Assembly (NCBI RefSeq): GCF_030159855.1
Contig: NZ_BSNG01000001.1
Location: forward strand, 1,054,001 to 1,118,000
From: Devosia yakushimensis
GTDB lineage: Bacteria > Pseudomonadota > Alphaproteobacteria > Rhizobiales > Devosiaceae
Direction of reading: 5' to 3'
Length of the DNA stretch: 64,000 nt
Shown here: positions 49,695-58,029 of the stretch, piece by piece
Layout: each line of letters starts with the position of its first letter
Numbering within the stretch: the first letter of the stretch is position 1
Program-made: the position numbers and the translations under genes
The notes under the pieces: model-generated
Database searches by the model: none
What the model was told of the DNA's origin: nothing
Seen by the model: only the letters and a program-made list of their open reading frames with translations

Positions 49695-50372
49695 TTACTT
49701 ACTGCGACCGCCGTCGATCACCGCCAGATGGGCATAGCGGCGGGCGCTGCGGCCATAGAGCGTGGCGGGAATCGGCATGGGGGAGGCGGCGCTCATATAG
49801 CCGCCGTCATTGCCGACATTAGTGGCGACTTCGCGCACGGTTTCTTCCATGGCCACATCGTCGGGCCAGATCAGGCGCAGGCCGGTGATGCGCTGCTCGA
49901 GAATGGGCTGCACGCCCAGCCAATAGGGCTCTTCGAGCGCCGTCATGGCGCCGAGCAGGCGGGTGTGGGTGGAGCCATTGTGGCGCAGGGGCATGAGAAT
50001 GGTTTCGAAGGAAACCTTGGTGTGCAGCGCTGTGGTGCCCTGGAAGGTGACGAGAGCCACGGCGTGATCCTCGGTGACGGCGCGGATCAGGGTATCCATG
50101 GCGTCGCGGTCGCGCTCGTGCCAGAGGTCATTGAACGAGCGCCCCTTGAGCTCGCGGCAGTAACTTGTGCACAGGTGCGAACCGGCCAGGCGGAAAGAGA
50201 ACTTCTCGGCCTCGTCGAATTCGAGAATAAAGGTATTGGCGAGTGCTTCGCGAATGCGCGTGGGATCGATATCCTTGCGGTCGGGAGCGCTGCGGGACCC
50301 GCGGATGGCGTTCCAATAATCGTAGAGGGTCCGGGTGCTGGTCTGCATTGCTGTTCTTTCGCCGATGGCCAT
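49695..50372 (-). CDS. PAS-domain protein, MopJ-like (PAS_5)
   Basis: 225 residues (a second in-frame ATG at 50348 gives 217). The text TLYDYWNAIRGSRSAPDRKDIDPTRIREALANTFILEFDEAEKFSFRLAGSHLCTSYCRELKGRSFNDLW is the characteristic PAS_5/DUF1457 domain. In Caulobacter a member (MopJ) links c-di-GMP effectors to the cell cycle regulator CtrA. Proximity to a PilZ gene supports a similar signalling role, but this is inference. Confidence 0.85.
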   Translation of the reverse strand: MAIGERTAMQTSTRTLYDYWNAIRGSRSAPDRKDIDPTRIREALANTFILEFDEAEKFSFRLAGSHLCTSYCRELKGRSFNDLWHERDRDAMDTLIRAVTEDHAVALVTFQGTTALHTKVSFETILMPLRHNGSTHTRLLGAMTALEEPYWLGVQPILEQRITGLRLIWPDDVAMEETVREVATNVGNDGGYMSAASPMPIPATLYGRSARRYAHLAVIDGGRSK

Positions 50373-50529
50373 GCGAGCGCTCTCCCCTTGGAACGCATCC
50401 GCCGCATCCCGACATTCGCAAATGGCGGGGGCAAAAGCGCCCTTAAAGAACAGTTAAGGTTAACGCGGCTGTCCCAATGTGGAAAAGAAGAGCCAAAGCG
50501 GCGCGGCGCCAGCGAGTCGGGGAGTAATG

Positions 50530-51258
50530 ATGGTTGAACAAGGCGAGACACCAGGCCAGCCGGGCCGGGAGCCGGTCTTTCTGCTGCCTATATCGGTGAC
50601 GGCGCTGGCCGGTGTCATGGCAGCGATTCACCTGGCATCAACCTTCGTGCTTAACCAGCAGGGTTATAACGACTTCATCCTGTGGTTCGCTTTCCTGCCG
50701 CTGCGGATTGTGGTGGCGGGCAGTGATCTGGCGGCGGCGGTGCCGCTGATCTGGACCCCGTTCAGCCATGCGCTGATCCATGGCGGCTGGGATCACCTGC
50801 TGGTCAATGTGGCCTGGCTGGCGATTTTCGCGACGCCGGTGGCGCGGCGCTATGGGGCAGGGCCGATGCTGGCGATATTTTTCGTCTCCGCTGCGGCAGG
50901 AGCGGCGTTCTTTGCGGCGACGACACTCTATTCGGGGGCCTATCTGATCGGGGCGTCAGGCGGGGTTTCCGGGCTGACCGGGGCGGCGGTGCGGTTCATC
51001 TTCCAGCCGGTCATCGTGGCCCAGCACCCCGAAACAGGCGAGCGGATGGTCATGGGGCGGCATCTGGCGGGTTTTGGCGATCTCATGCGGGATGCACGCG
51101 CGCGGACGTTCATCATCATCTGGGTGGTGCTCAATGCCGCCGTGCCGGTGCTGCCGCTGCTGACGGGGACCGCCATTGGCGTGGCCTGGCAGGCGCATCT
51201 GGGCGGGTTTTTTGCGGGGATTTTGCTGGTGGGGCTGTTTGAGCGGAAGGGGCGGTAG
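50530..51258 (+). CDS. Rhomboid-family intramembrane serine protease
   Basis: 242 residues, start ATG 50530 (GGGAG five bases upstream). Six membrane segments. Asn93 in HLLVNVAWL, catalytic Ser143 in GASGGVSG and His223 in WQAHLGGF form the catalytic set. It cleaves single-pass membrane proteins within the bilayer; substrate unknown. An insertion between segments 4 and 5 (HPETGERMVMGRHLAGFGDLMRDAR) resembles other alphaproteobacterial members. Confidence 0.9.
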   Translation: MVEQGETPGQPGREPVFLLPISVTALAGVMAAIHLASTFVLNQQGYNDFILWFAFLPLRIVVAGSDLAAAVPLIWTPFSHALIHGGWDHLLVNVAWLAIFATPVARRYGAGPMLAIFFVSAAAGAAFFAATTLYSGAYLIGASGGVSGLTGAAVRFIFQPVIVAQHPETGERMVMGRHLAGFGDLMRDARARTFIIIWVVLNAAVPVLPLLTGTAIGVAWQAHLGGFFAGILLVGLFERKGR

Positions 51259-51280
51259 GGCTTCGCGGGGAGGATCGGAG

Positions 51281-51396
51281 TACCCCCTCCTAGCCTCCCC
51301 CTGATAGGGGGAGGGACCGCCCTGTGGTTGGGGCTCGATCTCACTTCAAGAGTGGAGATATTCCTCCCCCTGTCAGGGAGAGGTTAGGTGGGGGTA
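51281..51396. repeat. REP-like inverted repeat (TACCCCC type)
   Basis: Left arm 51281-51316 is identical to the arm at 56433-56468 and opposed by a degenerate right arm (51359-51396), with several mismatches. Lies between the rhomboid and hisI genes; immediately followed by the CCCGC-type hairpin at 51423-51444. Confidence 0.8.
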
Positions 51397-51422
51397 TCCG
51401 CTTCACAAGAAGCAAACGGAGG

Positions 51423-51444
51423 TTCCCGCTTTCGCGGGAATGAC
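51423..51444. repeat. Short REP hairpin (CCCGC type)
   Basis: TTCCCGC-TTTC-GCGGGAATGAC ends 11 bp before the hisI stop codon; a single-arm copy of the family at 44865. Confidence 0.7.
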
Positions 51445-51454
51445 ATTGTGGTGG

Positions 51455-51901
51455 TCAGTAAACCTTGGCCGGATCGAACAGGCGGGGAAGGCCGAGGTCT
51501 TTGAGGGCCACACTCCCTCCGGCCACTTCCACCGCGCGGTAGAAGCAGGATTTGCGGCCGGTGTGGCAGGCGGCGCCGCGGCCGGTTTGCTCGACCGTCA
51601 TGACCAGGGCGTCCTGGTCGCAATCGGTGCGCAGTTCGACCAGCTTCTGCAATTCGCCAGAGGTTTCGCCCTTTTTCCAGATCTTGTTGCGCGAGCGGGA
51701 CCAGTAATGGGCGATGCCGGTTTCGAGCGTCAGGGCCAGGGCCTCGGCATTCATATGGGCGAGCATCAACACGTCCTTGCTTGAGGCTTCGATGGTGACA
51801 ACGGTGACAAGGCCCGCCGCGTCGAAACGCGGGGCGAAGGCGGTGCCTTCTTCCAACTCGTCATGGGTGAGGGCGGTGGGATCGGCGAAGGTGATGCTCA
51901 T
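51455..51901 (-). CDS. hisI: Phosphoribosyl-AMP cyclohydrolase
   Basis: 148 residues. DVLMLAHMNAEAL, ETGIAHYWSRSRNKIWKKGETSG and DCDQDALVMTVEQTGRGAACHTGRKSCFY include the zinc and magnesium ligands of HisI. It opens the ring of PR-AMP in the third step of histidine synthesis. The HisE domain is not fused, as is common in alphaproteobacteria. The stand-alone locus, away from the his operon, is usual. Confidence 0.95.
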   Translation of the reverse strand: MSITFADPTALTHDELEEGTAFAPRFDAAGLVTVVTIEASSKDVLMLAHMNAEALALTLETGIAHYWSRSRNKIWKKGETSGELQKLVELRTDCDQDALVMTVEQTGRGAACHTGRKSCFYRAVEVAGGSVALKDLGLPRLFDPAKVY

Positions 51902-51911
51902 GGGGTGGGTT

Positions 51912-52358
51912 TTAGCGCGGGCGAGGGCGCTGCGCTAGGTGATAGGTCAGGGCGGCGCGTAGGCAGAGGGCCAATGGTTCGGCCGGGACGGAGCCGGTGC
52001 TGGGCAGCAGGAGGGCGCGGTTGCCGTCGAAGGTGAAATCATCGGCGAAATGGGCGCGGAAGGTATCGATCAGGCTGGTCTGGCAGTTGAACAGGACCGC
52101 GCATTTGTCCGGCGCGGAGCGGACCATGCCGAGCCGGATCGTGGAGCCGCTACGGCTGGTCTCGGTGAGATAGGCGGGTTCGCCCCATTTCAGCGTTTCA
52201 GTCAGGGGACCGACGCCGGTGGTTTGGGCAGCGGTGGCGAAGATCAGCTCGCGGACGGTCAGCAGGCGCCGTTGCACTGGCTCGGGATAGCGCGCCAGGG
52301 CTTGGGCCACTGGTTCGGGGACTGGCGGGGCGCTGGCGAGTGACTGCTGTTCGGACAT
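51912..52358 (-). CDS. DUF1801-domain protein
   Basis: 148 residues. RLLTVRELIFATAAQTTGVGPLTETLKWGEPAYLT and LGMVRSAPDKCAVLFNCQTSLIDTFR match the YdhG/DUF1801 fold (related to the phosphoribosyltransferase-like frataxin-fold group). No function is established. Lies 10 bp upstream of hisI on the same strand; likely one transcript. Confidence 0.8.
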   Translation of the reverse strand: MSEQQSLASAPPVPEPVAQALARYPEPVQRRLLTVRELIFATAAQTTGVGPLTETLKWGEPAYLTETSRSGSTIRLGMVRSAPDKCAVLFNCQTSLIDTFRAHFADDFTFDGNRALLLPSTGSVPAEPLALCLRAALTYHLAQRPRPR

Positions 52359-52426
52359 GGCTGTTCCCCCCGATGGCCCCGATCATAAGGAGCGCGAGGG
52401 AAACAGGCAAATGGCGTCGATTGGTC

Positions 52427-53050
52427 CTAGCGCTTGCCGACCATGGCGAAGAAGCGGTCTTGTTCCTGGCGGTCTTCGGCGAAGACGCCGGTGAAGCGGT
52501 GGGTGATGGTGGAGACGCCGTGGGCGTGGATACCGCGCATGGACATGCACATATGCTCGGCTTCGAGCATGACGGCGGCACCGCGGGGGCCGAGGTTCTC
52601 GTTCAGCGCGTCGATGATCTGCGCGGTGAGGTTTTCCTGGGTCTGCAGGCGCCGGGCGAAGACTTCGACGAGGCGCGCGAGCTTGGACAGGCCGACCACA
52701 CCATCATGGGGCAGGTAGGCGATGTGGGCCTTGCCGACGAATGGCACCATGTGGTGTTCGCAATGGGAGCTGAAGGGAATGTCGCGGACGAGGACAATAT
52801 CGTCATAGCCGCCGACTTCCTTGAAGGTGCGGTTGAGGATGGCTTTGGGGTCTTTGTCGTAGCCGGCATAGAGTTCGCCATAGGCCTTGGCGACACGGCG
52901 CGGCGTATCGAGCAGGCCTTCGCGCGTGGGGTCGTCGCCGGCCCAGGCGATCAGGGTGCGAACGGCCGCCTCGGCTTCTTCCCTGGTGGGACGAGCGGGC
53001 GCATTTGCCGGCCGGGACAGGGGAAAAGGCGGCTTGACGCGGGCATCCAT
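52427..53050 (-). CDS. folE: GTP cyclohydrolase I
   Basis: 207 residues. DDPTREGLLDTPRRVAKAY, VRDIPFSSHCEHHMVPFVGKAHIAYLP, GLSKLARLVEVFARRLQTQENLT and EAEHMCMSMRGIHAHGVSTITHRFTG contain the zinc ligands (Cys, His, Cys) and GTP-binding residues. It makes dihydroneopterin triphosphate, first step to folate and, via other enzymes, queuosine. The stop codon TAG lies inside GATTGGTCCTAG (52419-52430), identical to the outer-arm end of the 6482-6629 repeat. Confidence 0.96.
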   Translation of the reverse strand: MDARVKPPFPLSRPANAPARPTREEAEAAVRTLIAWAGDDPTREGLLDTPRRVAKAYGELYAGYDKDPKAILNRTFKEVGGYDDIVLVRDIPFSSHCEHHMVPFVGKAHIAYLPHDGVVGLSKLARLVEVFARRLQTQENLTAQIIDALNENLGPRGAAVMLEAEHMCMSMRGIHAHGVSTITHRFTGVFAEDRQEQDRFFAMVGKR

Positions 53051-53200
53051 CTGGCAGCTCCTTGCGGCAGCACCGCATTGAAAGGCAGCAAAAGCGATTT
53101 TTTGGACTTGTTAGACGCGTGCAACGTCCTGACAGCCCGAGTGCGAGCACCTATATAGGAGGCTGGGCACGGGCCGACAAGAAACAGAATTGTTCGTTTC

Positions 53201-53653
53201 ATGGAACTCAGCGATCTCTATTCCGATAAAATCCTCGATCTTGCAGCAAATGCCCGCCAGCCGCCCCGGCTGACCCAACCGCATGCCAGCGCACGCAAAA
53301 CCAGCCGGGTTTGCGGTTCGACCATCGAGGTCGATGTGGTGGTGCGGGATGGCGTGATTGCCGAATATGGGCACGAGATTTCGGCCTGTGCTCTGGGGCA
53401 GACATCGGCGGCGGTCGTGGCGCGGGAGATTGTCGGCACGCCGGTGGATGAGTTCCGGGCGGTGCGGGCGCAGATGCATGCCATGCTCAAGGAGAATGGG
53501 ACGCCGCCAGCGGGCAAGTGGAGCGATCTCAAATATCTCGAGCCGGTGCGGGACTATTCGGCGCGGCATATGTCGACGCTGCTGGTGTTCGACGCGGTGG
53601 CGGCTGCTCTGGAAAAGATCGAGGCAGTTGAATCGGTTACGGCCGGTTCCTGA
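53201..53653 (+). CDS. Fe-S cluster assembly scaffold-like protein (IscU/NifU family)
   Basis: 150 residues. Two of the three cluster cysteines are present, Cys38 (SRVCGST) and Cys63 (SACALGQ), but the third, which in IscU is in a HC motif, is replaced by RDYSARHMS (Arg-His at 122-123). This variant is widespread in alphaproteobacteria, so cluster chemistry may differ or an alternative ligand is used. Stop overlaps the yidD start (TGATG). Confidence 0.82.
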   Translation: MELSDLYSDKILDLAANARQPPRLTQPHASARKTSRVCGSTIEVDVVVRDGVIAEYGHEISACALGQTSAAVVAREIVGTPVDEFRAVRAQMHAMLKENGTPPAGKWSDLKYLEPVRDYSARHMSTLLVFDAVAAALEKIEAVESVTAGS

Positions 53654-53976
53654 TGGATCGAGTCATTGCGCGATTCTTGTCCGGCTTTTGGCGCGTGGTC
53701 GACCTGCCGTTCAAGATCGCGGCTGTGCTGCTGATCACCATTTATCGCTATACGCTCTCGGCCTTTGCGGGGCGGACCTGCCGACATCTGCCGACCTGCT
53801 CGGAATATACGCGGGATGCGATCTGGCAATTCGGCTTCTGGCCCGGGGGCTGGATGGGACTTGCACGGTTCGTGCGGTGTAGGCCGGGTGGGACGCATGG
53901 CTATGATCCGCTGCCGGAGAAGGTGCCGGAGGGGGCGCGGTGGTTTGCGCCTTGGGGCTATGGGCGGTGGAGGTAG
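53653..53976 (+). CDS. yidD: Membrane protein insertion efficiency factor YidD
   Basis: 107 residues. IYRYTLSAFAGRTCRHLPTCSEYTRDAIWQFGFWPGGWMGLARFVRCRPGGTHGYDPLPEKVP is the YidD family (DUF37), with the cysteine motif C-x5-C. It is a peripheral membrane protein that assists YidC. Unusual location: normally with rpmH-rnpA-yidC, here coupled to the scaffold-like gene. Confidence 0.95.
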   Translation: MDRVIARFLSGFWRVVDLPFKIAAVLLITIYRYTLSAFAGRTCRHLPTCSEYTRDAIWQFGFWPGGWMGLARFVRCRPGGTHGYDPLPEKVPEGARWFAPWGYGRWR

Positions 53977-53988
53977 CCTCCCCACCGG

Positions 53989-54086
53989 GTCATTCCGGCG
54001 CAGGCCGGAATCCATGCTGTGCTCTCTCCCCGCACGAGATGGTGTTGATGGCCTTCAGCATCGATCCCGGCCTGCGCCGGGATGAC
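53989..54086. repeat. REP palindrome pair (CCGGC type)
   Basis: GTCATTCCGGC-GCAG-GCCGGAATCC faces GGATCCCGGC-style arm ending CGCCGGGATGAC at 54086. Related to the 44865 family with CCGG in place of CCCG. Lies between yidD and thrS. Confidence 0.8.
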
Positions 54087-54189
54087 ATCGAGTTTTTGAG
54101 GCCTGCTGCTGGAAATACATGGAATACGTGCTAGACAGGCCGCCTTGTTTGCAAAACGCAAGCATCATCCCAATTTCTGGAGACCTAAA

Positions 54190-56172
54190 ATGACGATCAA
54201 GGTGACGTTCCCCGACGGTGCAGCTCGCGACTATGCGCGTGGCACCACCGGGACCACCGTGGTCGAGGGCATCTCCAAGAGCCTGGCCAAGAAGACGGTG
54301 GCCATGCGCTGGAACGGCGTGCTCAGCGATCTCAGCGATCCGCTGGAGGAAGACGGCCGCATTGAATTCGTCACGCGCGACAGCGGGTCCAAGGATGCGC
54401 TGGAGCTGATCCGGCACGATACGGCGCACGTGCTGGCGGAAGCGGTGCAGGAGCTGTGGCCCGGTACGCAGGTGACGATCGGTCCGGTGATCGAGAACGG
54501 CTTTTATTACGACTTCAAGCGCGAGACGCCGTTTTCCGAAGAGGATTTCCCGGTCATCGAAAAGAAGATGGCCGAGATCGTTGATCGTGGTGCCGCTTTT
54601 ACCAAGGAAATCTGGACGCGCGACCAGGCCAAGGAATTCTTCAAGGCCCGCGGCGAGACGTTCAAGGTCGAGCTGGTCGATGCCATTCCGGCCGACCAGT
54701 CGCTCAAGATGTATAAGCAGGGCCAGTGGATCGATCTTTGCCGGGGGCCGCATATGCGCTCGGTCAAGGATATCGGCACGGCATTCAAGCTGACCAAGGT
54801 GGCCGGCGCCTATTGGCGTGGCAACAGCAATAATCCGGTGCTGAGCCGCATCTACGGCACCGCCTTTGCGACCAGGGAAGAGCTGGACGCTTATCTCCAT
54901 ATGGTGGAAGAGGCGGAAAAGCGCGATCACCGCAAGATCGGGCAGGAGATGGACCTGTTCCACTTCCAGCCAGAGGCGCAGGGATCGGTGTTCTGGCACC
55001 CCAAGGGCTATGTGCTGTACAATCAGATGGAGGCCTATATCCGCCGCCGTCTGAACAATTCCGGCTATGTCGAGGTGAAGACGCCGCAGTTGATGAGCTC
55101 CAAATTCTGGGAGGCGTCGGGGCACTGGGGCAAGTATCGCGAGAACATGTTCGTGGTGCCGGACGAGGTGCCGGGGACGGAAGAAGAAGGGCCGGTTCTG
55201 AGCGGCAAGGGCGACCTGATGGCGCTCAAGCCGATGAATTGCCCGGCCCATATCCAGATCTTCAACCAGGGCATCAAGAGCTATCGCGATCTGCCGTTGC
55301 GCATGGCCGAATTTGGTTGCTGCCATCGCAACGAGGCGCATGGTGCGCTGCATGGCTTGATGCGCGTGCGGCAGATGACGCAGGACGATGCGCATATTTT
55401 CTGCCGTGAAGACCAGATCCAAGCCGAGACGGAGCATTTCGTGCATCTGCTCTATTCGGTTTATGAGCATATGGGCTTTGCCGATGTGGTCATTAAGCTG
55501 GCAACGCGGCCGGAAAAGTTTGGCGGCACGATCGAGCGCTGGGATGCGGCCGAGAAGGCGCTGGGCGATGCCCTGCGCGCGACCGGCTATGATTTCGAGA
55601 TCGCCGAGGGCGAGGGGGCTTTCTATGCACCCAAGCTCGAATTCCATCTGCGCGACGCCATCGGCCGCTCCTGGCAGGTGGGGACGCTGCAGCTGGACTA
55701 TGTGCTGCCCGAGCGGCTGGACGCGACCTATGTCGCCGAAGACGGTTCGCGGCAATATGTGGTGATGCTGCATCGGGCGATCCTGGGGTCGCTGGAGCGG
55801 TTCATCGGCATGATGATCGAGAACTATGCCGGCAAGATGCCGATGTGGCTGGCCCCGACCCAGGTGGTCGTGGCGACCATCGTGTCGGAGGCGGATGACT
55901 ATGCGGCAAAGCTGGTGCGCCAGCTGCGCGAAGCGGGCATCCGCGCCGAGATCGATACGCGCAACGAGAAGATCAACTACAAGGTGCGCGAGCATTCGGT
56001 GGGCAAGGTGCCGCTGCTGTTCGTGGTGGGCAAGCGCGAGGCCGAGGAAGGCAGCGTGTCGGTTCGCCGGCTGGGCACCGAAGGACAGAAGGTCACTCCG
56101 TTCATGGATGCCCTGGTAGCGCTGATGGCCGAGGCCACCGCGCCCGATCTCAAGGCGAAGGCCGCTGCCTGA
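54190..56172 (+). CDS. thrS: Threonyl-tRNA synthetase
   Basis: 660 residues from ATG 54190 (GGAG at 54178-54181). TGS domain (KVTFPDGAARDYARGTTG), the second additional HxxxH-type editing domain (HDTAHVLAEAVQELWP), class II catalytic domain with MNCPAHIQIFNQGIKSYRDLPLRMAEFG and RVRQMTQDDAHIFC, then an anticodon domain. It charges tRNA-Thr. Length and motif order are standard. The next gene starts at its stop (TGATG). Confidence 0.97.
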   Translation: MTIKVTFPDGAARDYARGTTGTTVVEGISKSLAKKTVAMRWNGVLSDLSDPLEEDGRIEFVTRDSGSKDALELIRHDTAHVLAEAVQELWPGTQVTIGPVIENGFYYDFKRETPFSEEDFPVIEKKMAEIVDRGAAFTKEIWTRDQAKEFFKARGETFKVELVDAIPADQSLKMYKQGQWIDLCRGPHMRSVKDIGTAFKLTKVAGAYWRGNSNNPVLSRIYGTAFATREELDAYLHMVEEAEKRDHRKIGQEMDLFHFQPEAQGSVFWHPKGYVLYNQMEAYIRRRLNNSGYVEVKTPQLMSSKFWEASGHWGKYRENMFVVPDEVPGTEEEGPVLSGKGDLMALKPMNCPAHIQIFNQGIKSYRDLPLRMAEFGCCHRNEAHGALHGLMRVRQMTQDDAHIFCREDQIQAETEHFVHLLYSVYEHMGFADVVIKLATRPEKFGGTIERWDAAEKALGDALRATGYDFEIAEGEGAFYAPKLEFHLRDAIGRSWQVGTLQLDYVLPERLDATYVAEDGSRQYVVMLHRAILGSLERFIGMMIENYAGKMPMWLAPTQVVVATIVSEADDYAAKLVRQLREAGIRAEIDTRNEKINYKVREHSVGKVPLLFVVGKREAEEGSVSVRRLGTEGQKVTPFMDALVALMAEATAPDLKAKAAA

Positions 56173-56402
56173 TGCCGCAGCGGCCGTCCAATCGCGAGAT
56201 CAAGGCACTCACCCATCTGGGTGAGGAGAATGCGCTTGGGCCCGACGACTTCAAGGATATCGGCGAGAAGGTTTTCGCCGGCATGCTGAAGAAGGGCTGG
56301 GTGGTCGAGGCCGAAGGGTTGCCCGGAAAATACCGGGCGACTATCAAAGGGCTGACCATCCACGAAGGCGAGATCATCTTCGCAGGGCGGTGGAGACGCT
56401 AG
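56172..56402 (+). CDS. Small unknown protein downstream of thrS
   Basis: 76 residues, ATG overlapping the thrS stop. NREIKALTHLGEENALGPDDFKDIGEKVFAGMLKKGWVVEAEGLPGKYRATIKGLTIHEGEIIFAGRWRR looks like a helix-turn-helix or winged-helix fragment (KVFAGMLKKGWVVE, then a beta hairpin YRATIKGLTI). No family recognised. Translational coupling to thrS suggests that it is really expressed; no sign of decay. Confidence 0.65.
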   Translation: MPQRPSNREIKALTHLGEENALGPDDFKDIGEKVFAGMLKKGWVVEAEGLPGKYRATIKGLTIHEGEIIFAGRWRR

Positions 56403-56432
56403 ACGAAGCGGCCAAGAGAGTCTTTGCTGGGG

Positions 56433-56545
56433 TACCCCCTCCTAGCCTCCCCCTGATAGGGGGAGGGATGGCCGGTGGGGTGGCGCGATAGTGCCGGGAA
56501 CTGGATCGGTCCCTCCCCCTATCAGGGGGAGGCTAGGAGGGGGTA
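56433..56545. repeat. Perfect REP-like inverted repeat (TACCCCC type)
   Basis: Two 36-bp arms, 56433-56468 and 56510-56545, are exact complements around a 41-bp spacer. Each arm also contains a small hairpin (CCCCCTGATAGGGGG). The right arm holds AGGAGG (56535-56540), 15 bases before the arfB ATG. Confidence 0.9.
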
Positions 56546-56555
56546 TTCTTTCGTC

Positions 56556-56993
56556 ATGCCAGACCTGATCCCCATTACCCGTTCCATTGCCATCGATCCC
56601 TCCGAGATCGAAGAGAATTTCGTGCGCTCGGCAGGACCGGGCGGGCAGAATGTCAATAAGGTGTCGAGCGCGGTGCAGCTGCGGTTCAACCTTTTGGCCT
56701 CCCCCAATATTCCCGAGGCGATGAAGCGGCGGGTGGCGGGGCTGGCCGGGCGCCGGCTGACCAAGGATGGCGTTTTGATCATAACGGCCAATAGCCACAG
56801 AGACCAGCCGATGAACCGCGCCGAGGCGCAGCAGCGACTGGTGGATTTGCTGGTGGCAGGGGCTCATGTGCCCAAGGCGCGGGTTGCGACGCGGCCGACG
56901 CTGGCATCCAAGCAGAGGCGGCTCACGGGCAAGGCCATCCGCTCGACCACAAAGTCACTCAGAAGCAGAAGGCCGGACGCTGATGGAGCCTAA
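56556..56993 (+). CDS. arfB: Alternative ribosome-rescue factor, ArfB-like
   Basis: 145 residues from ATG 56556. SAGPGGQNVNKVSSAVQLRFN carries the GGQ tripeptide (residues 29-31) of class I release factors; there is no codon-recognition domain, and the C-terminus is basic (KQRRLTGKAIRSTTKSLRSRRP), as in YaeJ/ArfB. It hydrolyses peptidyl-tRNA on stalled ribosomes. The last 11 bp overlap the next gene's start. Confidence 0.92.
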   Translation: MPDLIPITRSIAIDPSEIEENFVRSAGPGGQNVNKVSSAVQLRFNLLASPNIPEAMKRRVAGLAGRRLTKDGVLIITANSHRDQPMNRAEAQQRLVDLLVAGAHVPKARVATRPTLASKQRRLTGKAIRSTTKSLRSRRPDADGA

Positions 56994-57993
56994 ACGTATT
57001 TTCGTGACGGGAACGGCGGGGTTTATCGGCTTTCACCTGGCGCAGCGCCTGCTGGCCGATGGGCACAGCGTGACCGGCTATGACGGGGTGACCAATTATT
57101 ACGATGTGAGCCTCAAGCGTGCACGGCTGGCGCTATTGGCCGAGCATCCGAATTTCACCTTTGTCGAGGCCATGCTGGAAGATGGCGCGCGGGTGAAAGA
57201 GGCGCTGGGCGAGAGCCGGGCGCAACTGGTGTTCCACCTGGCGGGGCAGGCCGGGGTGCGCTACAGCATCGATCATCCGCAGAGCTATGTGCAATCCAAC
57301 CTGGTTGGGACATCCAATGTGCTCGAAGCAGCGCGGGAGATGCCGCCCGAGCATCTGATCTTTGCCTCGACCAGCTCGGTCTATGGCGGCAATACCAAGA
57401 TGCCATTTGCCGAAACCGACCGGGCGGATAGCCCGGTATCGCTCTATGCCGCGACCAAGAAATCGGGCGAGGCCATGGTGCATTCCTATTCCCATCTCTG
57501 GGGCATTGCTTCGACCAGCGTACGGTTTTTCACGGTCTATGGGCCGTGGGGGCGGCCTGATATGGCCTTGTTCAAATTCGTTTCCGCCATCCAGGATGAC
57601 AGGCCCATCGACATTTATGGCGAAGGCAAGATGCGGCGCGACTTTACCTATGTCGACGACCTGGTCGACGCGCTGGTGCGGCTGGCGGGGAAGCCGCCGG
57701 TCAAGGGCGAGCCGGTTCGGGGCGATAGCCTTTCGGCGGTAGCGCCCTATAGGGTGGTCAATATTGCCGGGGGCAAGCCGAGCGAGCTGATGGCTTTCGT
57801 TGCGGCGGTCGAGAATGCGATGGGCAAGCCGGCCAGGCGCAATATGCTGCCGATGCAGCAGGGTGACGTGGTGGCGACGCAGTCGGATACCGCCTTGCTG
57901 AACGAGCTGATAGGCAGTCTGCCGGAAACGCCCATCGAGGTGGGCGTGGCGCGCTTTGTCGAGTGGTACCGGCATTATTACGGCGTGAATTGA
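56983..57993 (+). CDS. NAD-dependent epimerase, UDP-glucuronate 4-epimerase-like
   Basis: 336 residues. TGTAGFIG at residues 9-16, Ser131/132, Tyr155-x3-Lys159 in SLYAATKKSGE. YSIDHPQSYVQSNLVGT, TVYGPWGRPDMALFKF and RRDFTYVDD are diagnostic of the UDP-glucuronate/UDP-glucose 4-epimerase branch. It makes UDP-galacturonate for surface polysaccharides. Next to a phosphomannomutase-like gene, both upstream of the EPS locus. Confidence 0.9.
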   Translation: MEPKRIFVTGTAGFIGFHLAQRLLADGHSVTGYDGVTNYYDVSLKRARLALLAEHPNFTFVEAMLEDGARVKEALGESRAQLVFHLAGQAGVRYSIDHPQSYVQSNLVGTSNVLEAAREMPPEHLIFASTSSVYGGNTKMPFAETDRADSPVSLYAATKKSGEAMVHSYSHLWGIASTSVRFFTVYGPWGRPDMALFKFVSAIQDDRPIDIYGEGKMRRDFTYVDDLVDALVRLAGKPPVKGEPVRGDSLSAVAPYRVVNIAGGKPSELMAFVAAVENAMGKPARRNMLPMQQGDVVATQSDTALLNELIGSLPETPIEVGVARFVEWYRHYYGVN

Positions 57994-58029
57994 AGCCTCC
58001 TGCGGGCATTGTTGAAGCTGAGGTTTTCG

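Noticed and set aside
54055..55995. 646-codon minus-strand frame opposite thrS
   Set aside because: Mirror of a highly conserved gene; low-complexity product, no initiation signals.
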